DNA from: Wurfbainia villosa
Taxonomy: Eukaryota; Streptophyta; Magnoliopsida; Zingiberales; Zingiberaceae
DNA length: 64,000 nt
Direction: 5' to 3'
Assembly: GCA_025175895.1 (NCBI GenBank)
Contig: CM046008.1
Span: 23,081,255-23,145,254, forward strand
Shown piece after piece: positions 1 through 10,614 of the stretch. The position numbers and the translations under genes were made by a program. The notes under the pieces were generated by a model. That model had not been told where the DNA came from and did not search any database. It worked only from the letters and a program-made list of their open reading frames with translations. Within the stretch, counting starts at the first letter, position 1. Every line of letters begins with the position of its first letter.

Positions 1-2640
1 GATTGTGATCTATAGTCATCCTTATGCTGTTTGGAAGCTTGCATCAGTAACCTTCTGATTAGCTCCTCATTGCCTCCAAATATCGGAAATATTCTTTCGT
101 TCTTCGTAAGTACTTAAGAATATTTTTTTGCTATCCAGTGACTTTCACCGATCCGATTGTATCTACTCGTCATGCTCAAAGCATACGAGGCGTCGAGCAG
201 TACAAAGCATGGCGTACATGATAGACCCTATAGTGATGCATAAGGGATCTTATCCATGCGATCTCTCTCCTCCTTAGAAGAGGGACATTGAGTCTTGAAA
301 GACTCACACCATGTGATAAAGCGAAACCCTTTCTTAGAATTTTGCATAGCAAAACGATCTAGCACTTTATCAATGTATGTACTCGACTTAGGCCAAGTAA
401 TCTTCTAGATCTATCTCTATAGATCTTGATGCCTAGAATATATGGCGGCTTCACCTAAGTCCTTCATCGAGAAACAATTCCCTAACCACATCTTCACAGA
501 GTGAGGGAATATCATTCCCGATGAAGTATGTCATCTACATACAAGACAAGAAATACAACTGTGCTCCCACTATTTCTCTTGTAGACACAAGGCTCATCTT
601 CATTCTTGATGAAACCAGACTCTTTGATTGCATCATCGAATCGAAGATTCCAGCTTGGAGAGGCTTGCTTTAGTCCATAAATGGACCTTTGCAGTTTGCA
701 TACCTTTCCAGGATGCTTTGGATCTTCAAAACCCTCAGGTTGTGTCATGTACACATCCTCGAGTAGCTTTCCATTGAGCGGTTTTGACATCCATCTGCCA
801 GATCTCATAATCATGGTAGGTCTGCAATAGCAAGTATGATCCGAATGGATTTAAGCATCATAGCGTGAAAAGGTTTCTTCATAGTCAATACCATGAATTT
901 GTTTGAATCCTTTAGCCACCAATCTACCTTTATAGGTATGCTTATTACCATCCATGTCAGTCTTTACTTTAAAGACCCACTTACACCCAATGGGTTTTAC
1001 CCCTTCAGGTGGATCAACCAAAGTCCATACTTGGTTAGTGTACATGGATTCCATTTTGGATCTCATGGCCTCTAGCCATTTCTCGGAATCTGGGCTCATC
1101 ATAGCTTCTTGATAGGATGTAGGCTCGTCAAGATCGACAAGCAATACTTCACCGTTGTCAGTCAAGAGAAAAGAATATCTCTCGGGTTGACGACGGATCC
1201 TATTAGATCTACGAAGAGGTTGGTCTACTTGAACAGGTGTTTGCTCCACAACTCTTTGGGCAACAAATTCTTCATCCACAACACTTTGTGGTGCCTGTTC
1301 ATTTTCCATCGAAGCCTTAGTGTTATCATCATCTTGAACTTCTTCAAGATGAATTTTACTCCCACTAGTATTTCTAGAAATAAATTCTCTTTCTAGAAAG
1401 GCGATTTCTGCAACAAACACCTTGCCAAGTGTGGGATTGTAAAAGTAATATCCCTTAGTTTCCTTGGGATATCCTACAAAATAACACTTATCGATTTGGG
1501 TCCTAGTTTATCGAGACTTGGCGTCTAACGTAAGCTTCACAACCCCAAATCTTTATAAAAGACATTTTGGGACTCTTCCAGTCCATATCGTATATGGTGT
1601 CTTTTCTCTGACTTTTGATGGAGCAGCGATTAAGTGTGAAAGCGGTATCTCTAGAGCTAAACCCCAAAAGGAAGTAGGTAGATCGGCTCATCATTGATCG
1701 TACCATATCTAATAGAGTACGATTTCTCTCTCGGATACACCATTCCATTGTGGTGTTCGGTGGAGTGAGTTGGGATATTATCCCACACTCGGCCGGTGAT
1801 CACGAACTCTTGACTAAGGTATTCACCACCTCGATCGATCAAGTAGCTTAATACGCTTACCAAGTTGGTTTTGTACTTCATTCTTGAATTCTTTGAACTT
1901 TTCAAAGGATTCGACTTATGTCTCATCAAATATAAGTAGTCAAATCTACTCATATCATCGCGAAAGTAATAAAGTACTTATAGCCTCCTCGGCCGACATT
2001 GAAAGGGCCACATACATCGGTATGTATGAGTCCTAACAAATCCGTCGCTCTCTCGCCATGTCCACTAAATGGAGTTTTAGTCATCTTTCCTAAAGACAAG
2101 ACTCGCATACCTCATATGATTCAAAATCAAATGAGTCAATAATCCATCTTTATGGAGTTGGGATATGCGTTTTCATTTATGTGACCTAGGCGCGATGCGA
2201 AGATATATGCAGTTCAAATCATTCGATTTGAACCGTTTTAATATTTACGTTATAAATTGGGTTATCTAAATCTAGAACATAGAGACCATTCATAAGTGGT
2301 GCATTACAATAGAACATTTCATTTAAATAAATGGAACAACATTTGTCCTTTATTATAAAAGAAAAGTTTTTCTTGTCTAAACAAGATACGTGAAATTATG
2401 TTCTTTTTAATGCGGTACATAGAAGCACTCCTCTAGTTCTAAGATAAGCCCGAGGGCAAAGACAAAGAATATGTTCCTACACTCTGAGAACTTTTGCGCC
2501 ATTGCCTACTCGTGAGGTCCACTTCACCCTTTGCCATTATTCTACTATTTCTCGTCCTGCACATTAGTACAAATGTGAGATGCACATCCTATCTAATACC
2601 CATGTAGAAGAAATAGATAGATTAACTTCTATAACGTGTA
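1..2640 (-). pseudogene. pol: E1 pol remnant: protease, integrase, reverse transcriptase, start of RNase H
   Basis: Four broken frames line up with copia pol. Positions 512-814 encode the central RT with the YVDD catalytic motif (about 526-541) and the QPEGF and SIYGLKQA motifs; 851-1420 encode the integrase-to-RT linker and the N-terminal RT including WVFK and RLVAKGFKQ. Positions 1503-2060 hold integrase fragments in at least two frames (SMMSRST, DRGGEYLSQEF). 1-511 continues RT into RNase H but is riddled with frameshifts. The protease active-site Asp-Thr-Gly near 2580 is destroyed by a small deletion. The E2 copy (10615-13558) supplies the comparison. No product is expected. Confidence 0.85.
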
Positions 2641-3444
2641 TACGAGGCGAAGTCCCACTTCTCTTGTTCTTTACTTCCTCAAGGTAGACTTTGCGGTTCC
2701 GCTTCGATGTCGATCTCACGCAATGGAAGCGATCCCTTCCTTAGGTACTTTACCTTTACCCTTTGAAGTGGATGAATTGGCCTTGCCTTTGGCTTGGTCT
2801 TACCCTTGCCTTTAAACACCTTTGCCCTTTTTGACCATTAGTACATTACTAACTTTCTTCTTGAGATTTGGTTGTGATTCTTAACATCTTTGAGAATCTC
2901 GAGCAAGGTTTATCAATTTCATTCATGTTATAATTCATGACGAATTGATTGTATGCTTAAACAGCGATTGCGAGGATAACATCGATTGCCAATTCTTGGC
3001 TCGATGAAAACCTAGTCTTTCGAGGTTCTCAGCGTACCCAATCATTTTTAGTCGTGAGTTCCTACAGTGTTCCTTCTTGCATCTTGCATGCAAAAGAGCT
3101 TTAGACACTTCAAAGCGCTCGTGCCTAGCTTGTCCTTGATATAGTTGTTTGGTGCTCAACCATATCATAGGCATCCATGTTCTCATGTTGCTTACGAGCT
3201 CGAGTTCATGGTGGCAAGCATAAGGCATGACACATCCAATCGTCATCTTGATGCTTCTTATAAGCATCCTTTTCGACAGTGGCGCATGGCGGGTGTTTGA
3301 GGATTGTGCTCTAGGACATCTGATTTACGCTCTTGTTTGAGGATAATCCTTAAGTTCCTATACGATCAGAAAATTTGCTCCATTGAGCTTGTCCTTCTCA
3401 AGGACAGATCGCAAGTTGAGGGGGTGCGACGTGTTAGATGACAT
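2640..3444 (-). pseudogene. gag: E1 gag remnant
   Basis: The start codon is read on the minus strand at 3444, just left of the leader, and matches the position of the E2 gag start at 9780. Fragments recognisable beside E2 include the YQGQARHERFEVSKAL stretch (within 2935-3267) and a Lys/Gly-rich tail near 2750-2850 that precedes the zinc-knuckle region. Frameshifts occur throughout. Gag would form the particle and bind genomic RNA. Confidence 0.7.
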
Positions 3445-4605
3445 GGTGATCTACAACATTAAAATTGCAAAGTTAAGTATCATACCTAAATCATTTAATT
3501 AGGCCTTTAATTAAATGAGGCTCCCACTAAATTCTCATAGCTACTATTTAGCTATAAATTTATATGGGATAAAGATCCACATCATAATTACGTCTTGAGT
3601 TAGCTTTGGCTAATCGCCCAAGGCGTAGTATAATTAGGTAGGCAATCTTTTGCCAATTACATCTGATGTAACTCTTTAATAGCTTTGGTTAAGTTTTAGA
3701 TTAGTTTAGTGTTTATTCCTAAACCCGACTTCGGTTGGCGAGGCACGAGGGCCTTCTTGGATATCAGACAGCGACCACTTCTAAGACAAAGCTGATGTTC
3801 GGAAATCACACAAAACTAATGTTAACACTTATGTTCAAAGCTAATATATGCCTCTACTTTCTTAACCAATTAAGAAAACACTTAATTAAGTCTTAACCAA
3901 GATTGATAGCGGGACATCACGATTGTCCACTCGCACCCCTCCAAGATAAAATGCATTGCTTTGCTTTGGCAAACCCAATAACAAATGATCGAGGAAGTAG
4001 TGAGTACCAACTTTGGTAGGCATATCGTTTAGACTTATTAAGAAATAAACATGTATCATATACATATTAGCATATATCACATATAAGCTAAACTAATCAT
4101 GCATCACATACAAGCTAAACTAACATGCATCACATACATATTAAACTAACGTGTCATGGTTATGGCCCTTATTCTACAATCTTCTCAAGCCAATGAAAAG
4201 ATTGATTGGTCAACCTAGGGATAGCATCTTCTCCTAAGTGCTTCCTTTTGGTTGTCTTGTGTGTTGACTTCCTCCTTGTAACCTCATCTTCCAATGGACC
4301 CTCCATCCTTGTTTTGTACATTACAAAAGGAGAAATACTCGAGTTACATTGAGTCTAAAACTAATTTTACAACAAGAATATTAGGAGAAAGGCACGACAC
4401 ATGAGTATTAAATTACAACACACAATCACAAACTTTTTGGGACTAGGCCATAACCATGCACCATGTCATTTTAACTTTTAAAAGACATTGGATATTTTAT
4501 TATGTTTGAAAATTTGCTAATGCAATTATCAACTCATAATAAAATTTATCCTACTTCTATATCACATATAAAATAGAGAAGACCTATTTTATACGATCTT
4601 TCATA
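3445..4605 (-). other. E1 untranslated leader between primer site and gag
   Basis: No open frame is expected here. The stretch contains a hairpin unit shared with the E2 leader: on the + strand CTTG 3594-3597 pairs with CAAG 3619-3622, and TTAGC 3600-3604 pairs with GCTAA 3609-3613 around a TTTG loop. Other perfect hairpins include ATAGCT/AGCTAT near 3538-3554 and GGCAA/TTGCC near 3641-3654. Around 4080-4140 a CATGCATCACATACAAG-like repeat is present. Positions 3735-3800 resemble 42978-43038 inside E7. Confidence 0.6.
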
Positions 4606-4620
4606 AGTGGCTCGATACCC
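4606..4620 (-). promoter_or_regulatory. E1 primer-binding site (degenerate Met-tRNA)
   Basis: Immediately inside the 5' LTR the minus strand reads GGGTATCGAGCCAC, a decayed version of TGGTATCAGAGCCA, the complement of the initiator tRNA-Met 3' end that copia elements use to prime minus-strand DNA synthesis. Confidence 0.6.
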
Positions 4621-4622
4621 TT

Positions 4623-6510
4623 TGTAGGGAAATCTCGTATGCCAAATGGCATATGCGCAACGGAAAATAGGATCCCTTCCAAGTGATCCATGCGAAAGCA
4701 AACTCGTATAAAATAAATTTCTCTAAACCAAACCTATGTTATAGGAGAGTTCTACCTTTGTGGCGTGCCCTGTGCAATCCGCTTTTCCTTTCGGTTTGTT
4801 GGATCTTTAGCACGTTCAAGTGTCCGTGCCTCTATACGTATTCACACGAGCACGCTCTTGTCTCACAAAAGAAAACTAGAAGAGCTCTCCTTTACTTCTT
4901 GCTAGAGAAGTCCCTAAAGGAGAGGAATCTAGGGAAGAAGAGAAAGGAGGAAGAAGACTACTCTTCTTGCTAGCCTACACTCACAAAGCCACACAACCAA
5001 AGCTTCCACCAAGCTTCTCAAGCTCTCTCCAAGCCTCAAGCTCCCAACAACCACACTCCACAACCACAACAACAATTGCTATGGAATGGCCGGCCACTTC
5101 ATGGTCTTTTATAGGGTTGGAAAAACCCTTTCACCTCCTACCATTCAATGCAATCCATTGCATTGGGACATTGTTTGGCCGGCCACTTAAGGAGACAAAA
5201 CCATTTTGTTTCCTTCCACCTTATCTAGCTTAGGTGGATGCTTAGGTGGATGCTTAGGTGGCATGCTTATGTGGCATTCTTATGTGGCATTCATGCATGT
5301 TGATTTAATCTTATTAATTCAATTAAGCTTATGTTATCATATTGAATTAATCTTATTAATTCAATTAAGCTTATGTTATCATATTGAATTAATCTTATTA
5401 AATCAATAAGGTAACATATTGAATTAATCTCATTAAATCAATTAGCTAAAATTCTCATTAAGCTTAAAGTCCAAAACCCATTTTGTACTTAAGCTTATTC
5501 CTATATTATTCTAGTCAAACTAGAATACTCTAATTCCTCTAATTATCATGCTCTTTGTGTGTGACCCTATAGGCTCTCATAACGTTGGCAGTGGACCTAA
5601 ACTCTTTTAGATACACAAGCAATGAGCGGCATCTAGCAATACATCATTGCTACCCAAGTTATGAGATAAGTCAAGATCCGACTAACCTTTCCGTGACTAC
5701 TATAATATATGACCGTGTCCTTCTATCCTTGATATCAGATTGATCAATGAGGCATAGACCGTGTCATCCTCGATCAATCTATGTGTTTCTTGATCACTGA
5801 GTAAACTAACTCAAACAAATGAGCTCAATATCTCATATTGACTCATTCGAGCATGGCCATGCGTTTTAGTAGTTCTACTCAATCAAGGGGCCCACCGATA
5901 TCACTCCCGTCATATGGAAGGGATAGATCCCATCTACATCACTCACTTCCCTCCGCATAATTTGTTACATACCCAGTAATCGCCTTTATGGTCCACCCTG
6001 TTACGGGTGACGTTTGACGATACCAAAGTACATAACTCCTTATGTAGGGAACCGTAGTGACTTCAGGTCTAAGGACTATTCATACCAATAGTCACATGAG
6101 AAAGTTTATGACACTCATATAACGATCCATGAAACTTTCTCATGGCGGGTCAGTTCAGTATATATTCTCCAATATATACCCATGTGTCAACTTGATATCA
6201 TATATCCATGACTTGTGAGATCAAGTCATCAATTGACCTACATGCTAGTCTTTATGTATTAATATTGCCCTTGCATATTAATACTCGACTAGGAACATTT
6301 AGGAAAGTGTTCTCTACAGCCTCTCATAATCAATTCTGCCAATTGATGTGCTGTAGATAAGAACCTACTTTTCTAGGGCATTATTATATTTAAATTAGCT
6401 GGCACAAGCAAGATGTAAATATAATAACCAATCCTTTGCCTTTATAGAATATGATACAAAATGTTCCCTATTCAACCATCACATGATTGGTTCTAGGGCT
6501 TTAACTAACA
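4623..6510 (-). repeat. E1 5' LTR
   Basis: On the minus strand it begins TGTTAGTTAAAGCCC and ends CCCTACA, and it matches the solo LTR E8 (37138-38998) along its length. A TATA box (TATAAAA on the minus strand) lies at 5107-5113. Tandem repeats occur: AGGTGGATGCTT units at about 5221-5290 and roughly 50-bp AT-rich units (AATTAATCTTATTAA...) at about 5300-5440. Length is 1,888 bp. Only one LTR is visible, so divergence cannot be used here to date the insertion. Confidence 0.9.
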
Positions 6511-8152
6511 AATCGATTGGTTGAATCGATAATGAGATGATATAGAGAACACTACTCTTAATCATTCCTAGTCGAGTATTAACATTCAGGGACAATGTTA
6601 ATGCGTAGAGACTAGCATGTAGGTCAACACGATGACTTGATCTCACAAGTCATGGATATGAGATATCAAGTTGACACATGGGTATGCATTGGAGAATGTA
6701 TACTGAATGACCCACCATGAGAAAGTATCATGGATCGTTATATGAGTGTCATATACTTTCTCATGTGGCTATTAATATGACTATTAGTCCTTAGACCTGA
6801 AGTCACCATGGTTCCCTACATAAAGAGTTGCATACTTTGGCTTCGTTAAACGTCACCAGTAAATGGGTGGACTATAAAGGCGATTACTGGGTATGTAACA
6901 AATTATGCGGAGGGATGTGAGTGATGTAGATGGGATCTATCCCTCCTATATGATGGGGGTGACATCGATATTCTTGATAGAGTGAGACCACGAAGTGCAT
7001 GGCCATGCCCAAATGAGTCAATATGAGATATTGAGCTCATTTGATTAGAATGAGTCTACTTGGAGTTCAAGATTTAGATTGTACCGAGGATGACACGGTC
7101 TATGCCTCGATTGGTCAATCTAGATGTCAAGGATAGAGGGACATTGTCACATATTGTGAGAGTCACAATTAGTAGTCACAAAGGTGATGTTGGAGCTCAA
7201 TATTCTTGTAACTTGGGTAGCAATGATGTATTGCTAGATACCGCTCATTGCTTATGTTCCTAAATCGGTTTAGGGACATTGCCAACGTTACAAGAACCTA
7301 TAGGGTCACACACATAAGAGCAATTAGATGGAGATTAGGTTCATATGATGAACCATGAGGATTAGGTTCATGGGATGAACCAAATTGGATTAAGAGTAAT
7401 CAAAATTAGACTAATTGAGTTAGACTCAAGTTGATTCAAGTGTTGAATGAGTCTAATTTAGATTTGATTCATCAAATCAATTTAAATTAAATGAATAGAG
7501 ATTCATTAAATTAAATTGACTTGAGTCAAGTGGTTAGATTTAGAGGTCAAGTTTGATTTGACTTGAGAGGGAAGATGAAAGGTCAAGTTTGACTTGACCA
7601 AATGCCATGTCATGATGATGACATGGCATGACCGGCCAATGATGATGCTTCACATCATCATTGACTTGGTCAATTGGTGCCACATCATGAGGGAGAACAA
7701 GGGTCATGGGAGTTACATGCAAGCATGTAACCCCCCTTCCAAGAAGAGGCCGGCCACTTTAGGCGTTATGGGAGGTGAATTTCTTTGGTGAGGTACAAGC
7801 TTGCATCAAGTTCTTCCGTGGAGTTTTTCCTCTCAAGCTCTCCCTCTCCTTCCTCATCTTTCCGAGATCTACTAGGAGTGCTAGCACACTCAAGTTTGTC
7901 TCTTTCTCCACCTATTGCTTGTGTGGATACCAATAGAGGAGTGTGCACTTGACACTCTCGAGTTCCGGCGAACTTTTGGACGAGCGGGATAAGCGAAGGG
8001 CATCGCATCGAGGGTAATGATCTCTTCTCTTAGATCTAAGGTAGATCTAGGGTTTTTAGTAAGCACATACATGTTGTATAATTTTTATACTGCGCGGATT
8101 CGTAGGGGCTTCCGAGGTTTCCATGATACAAGCGATTTTGCGTCGGAAAAAC
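6511..8152 (+). repeat. E2 5' LTR (5' end missing)
   Basis: It matches the 3' LTR from 13738 onward, including the AATCGATTGGTTGAATCG start, the CATGAGAAAGTAT inverted repeat at 6716-6765, and the GGTTCAT...ATGAACC repeats near 7338-7382. It lacks a small piece present in the 3' copy (near 14770). Its right end is degraded: the terminal CCCAACA of the 3' LTR is not preserved before the primer site, so the boundary is approximate. Confidence 0.85.
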
Positions 8153-8166
8153 GGTATATCGAGCCA
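8153..8166 (+). promoter_or_regulatory. E2 primer-binding site (degenerate Met-tRNA)
   Basis: GGTATATCGAGCCA directly after the 5' LTR resembles TGGTATCAGAGCCA with small changes, the usual Met-tRNA priming site of copia elements. Confidence 0.55.
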
Positions 8167-9779
8167 CGCAAGCATGTATGTGTTTCGTCTTTGTAATTTT
8201 TGTATTAGATATAAAAATTACAGATTTATATGTTTCTGTAAATTTCCTAATTTTATAGAATTTTTGGGTATTTTTCTCAAAGAGTCGAAACAACAAGTGT
8301 TGGGACACTTGTAGGCTTCAACCGTCGAGAAAAACTCTCCGAAACGGCGAGTTCTCACTTTAGGTTTTTGGGACAGCGACTTAAGTCACTGTAGGATCAT
8401 AGTAGGGACACTCACAAAGTTAATTTTGCGAGTATGGGCGCTGCCCTATCCCCGGAAACTGCTTAGCGGGACCGTTACGGAGAGGTGACTCATTAATTTA
8501 GAAAAAAAAATTAGGAAAAATTATAGAAATTTCTGTAAAAATACATAATTTAGAATTATGTATAATTCTGTGATTGTCATGGCCCAATGACCCCAATTTG
8601 ATTGGATTATGTGTGTTGTAATTTATAATACGGCCTGTGTGCCATTTTGTGGTTGTGCGTGTTGTATAGTGTATGCGACCTGCGCGTCGTACCTCTTCTT
8701 TTGATATTCTAGTTGTAATTAGTTTTTAGACTCGAATGTAACTCGAGTTTCATATTTGTAATGTACAAAATGGAGCGGTGGAAAGTCCACTTGAAGACGA
8801 GATTACGAGAAGGGTGAAGACGACACATGACGGTCAAAGGAAGCGCTTGGAGAAGCAGCTAGCCTTAGGTTGACCGTCCGATCTTCTCATTTGCTTGAGA
8901 AGATCGTAGTAGGGCCATGACTATATCACATTTAATTATATATATATATGTTGATATATATATATATATATATTTAATTGATTTTGCTTGTATGTATGTG
9001 ATGCATGCTAGTAGAATAATGCATGTATGTATATGATGCATGCTTGGATAATTTTCTTGTATGTATATGATGCATGCTAGAATAATGAATGTATGTATAT
9101 GATGCATGCTAATATAGGATAATAAAGGCCTAAATGCGTATGATACACATTATGATTAGATTAGATCATAATCGAATCAACTCGAAAATATCTACCGAGC
9201 CCTGATACCCATCACTACCTCGATCATTTGTTGTTGTTGAATCTGCCAAAGCAAAGCAACGCATATTATCTTGGTAGGGTGCGGAGGGACAATCTTGGTC
9301 CCGCCTATCACGCTTGGGTTAGAGTAAGCTCAATTAGATTGAGCAAAACTAGTTAAACTCAATTGGATCGAGTAGAACTATAGGCATATTCCAATCGTTG
9401 GAACGATAGGTCAAGATCGCATTTACACTAAATCTTGGGCGATTTAACCAAAGCTAACTCAAGGTCTTTTGTAAATGTGAGTCTTGATCCTATAAACAAG
9501 AGTTGCATAGAGATGTAATCGGTAATGTGTTACTCACCGATCATACTAAGTCTTGGGCGATTTAGCCAAAGCTAACTCAAGGCTTAGTATGATGTGGATC
9601 TTGTCCCGCAAGAATTATAGCTAGTTTGTATGAATCTAGTAATGTGGTTTGACCACATCCATAACTCGATTCTACAAAAATTCCTATAATTCAGTGAGAG
9701 CATCATTTGATTAAAGGCCTAATTAAATGATAAAAGGAATATGATATTAATTCTCTGCATTGTATGTTGTAGATAACTA
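8167..9779 (+). other. E2 long untranslated leader with hairpin chain
   Basis: About 1.6 kb without a supportable gene lies between primer site and gag. It holds an AT microsatellite near 8935-8972, a tandem family of GTATGTATATGATGCATGCT-like units at about 8990-9115, and from 9150 to 9660 a run of perfect hairpins. Two of these units share an inner hairpin (9434-9463 and 9552-9581) but have different outer stems. The same inner unit occurs in the E1 leader. The role is unknown; packaging, dimerisation or translation control are possibilities. Confidence 0.65.
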
Positions 9780-10614
9780 TGTCGACAAACACGAACACTC
9801 TCTCTCTCTGCGTTCTGTCCTTGAGAAGGACAAACTCAATGGAGCGAATTTCCTAGACTGGTACAGGAACCTGAGAATTGTTCTCACCCAAGAAAGGAAG
9901 CTGTATGTCTGAGGCGGCTCATGGAGAGCACCTCTGCCATGCCTCGCGAGTATGAGATGCTTACAAGAAGCATCAAGATGATGCATTAGATGTGTCATGT
10001 CTAATGCTCGCGACCATGAACTCTGAGCTTCAAAAGCAACATGAGTTCATGAATGCTTATGATATGGTTGGACATCTTCGTCAACTATATCAAGGACAAG
10101 CTAGGCATGAGAGATATGAAGTCTCTAAGGCATTATTTGGGTCCAAAATGCAAGAAGGGACTCTCGTAGGTACATATGTGTACTCAAGATGATTGGGTAC
10201 GTAAAAAACCTACAAAGGCTGGGATTCCCACTTGGCCAAGAGCTGGCCACTGACCTGATCTTGCAATCTTTGCCACAAGCCTTCAATCAATTTGTCATGA
10301 ATTATAACATGAATGAAATTGATAAGTCATCGTACTGAAATGCTCAAAGATGTTGAGAATCAGAGCTTAACCTTAAGAAGGGAAAATCTGACACCATTTT
10401 GATGGTACAAAAGAAGAAAGGCAAGGGCAAGCCTAAAGGCAAGGGAAAGTCCCAAGCCAAGGGCAAAGGAAAAGAACTTAAACCCAAAGGAGGGGTAGCC
10501 AAGGAAGGGGCTTGCTTCCACTGCAAGGAAGCTAGATACTGGAAGCGTAACTACAAAGCTTACCTGGAAGATCTTAAGAAGAAAAGAAGTGAGACTTCTA
10601 CTTCAGGTATAAAT
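9780..10614 (+). pseudogene. gag: E2 gag pseudogene with degenerate zinc knuckle
   Basis: A start codon at 9780 opens the frame after the leader; a frameshift follows within about 30 bases. Recognisable gag pieces are LNGANFLDWYRN-like sequence at about 9835-9870, SCLMLATMNSELQKQHEF from 9995, the YQGQARHERYEVSKAL stretch to about 10140, and NYNMNEIDK near 10300. A Lys/Gly-rich basic tail (10400-10500) leads into CFHC-x4-Y-x4-Y, a CCHC zinc knuckle that has lost its His and last Cys. The protein would assemble particles and bind RNA; this copy is dead. Confidence 0.8.

Larger units (their letters stand above)
1..6510 (-). mobile_element. E1: Ty1/copia LTR retrotransposon (Tork-like), 5' part, decayed
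   Basis: Reading the minus strand from 6510 leftward gives a 5' LTR (6510-4623), a degenerate Met-tRNA primer site, a leader of about 1.2 kb, gag (start near 3444), protease, integrase and reverse transcriptase. The window edge falls inside RNase H, so the 3' LTR is off the left side. Its right end abuts a truncated LTR of E2 at 6511, so E1 is inferred to sit inside the 5' LTR of E2, with AATCG at 6511-6515 as the expected target duplication. Coding parts carry many indels. It belongs to the same family as solo LTR E8. Lineage name Tork-like is tentative. Confidence 0.85.

Noticed and set aside
8123..8314. Overlapping ORFs at the start of the E2 leader
   Set aside because: Short, no domains, and lie across the LTR end and primer site where the sequence has a structural role.
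9150..9657. Hammerhead ribozyme or tRNA-like element in the leader hairpins
   Set aside because: I could not find the hammerhead core (CTGATGA and GAAA in the right places) or tRNA A/B boxes; simple stem-loops are the only structure supported.
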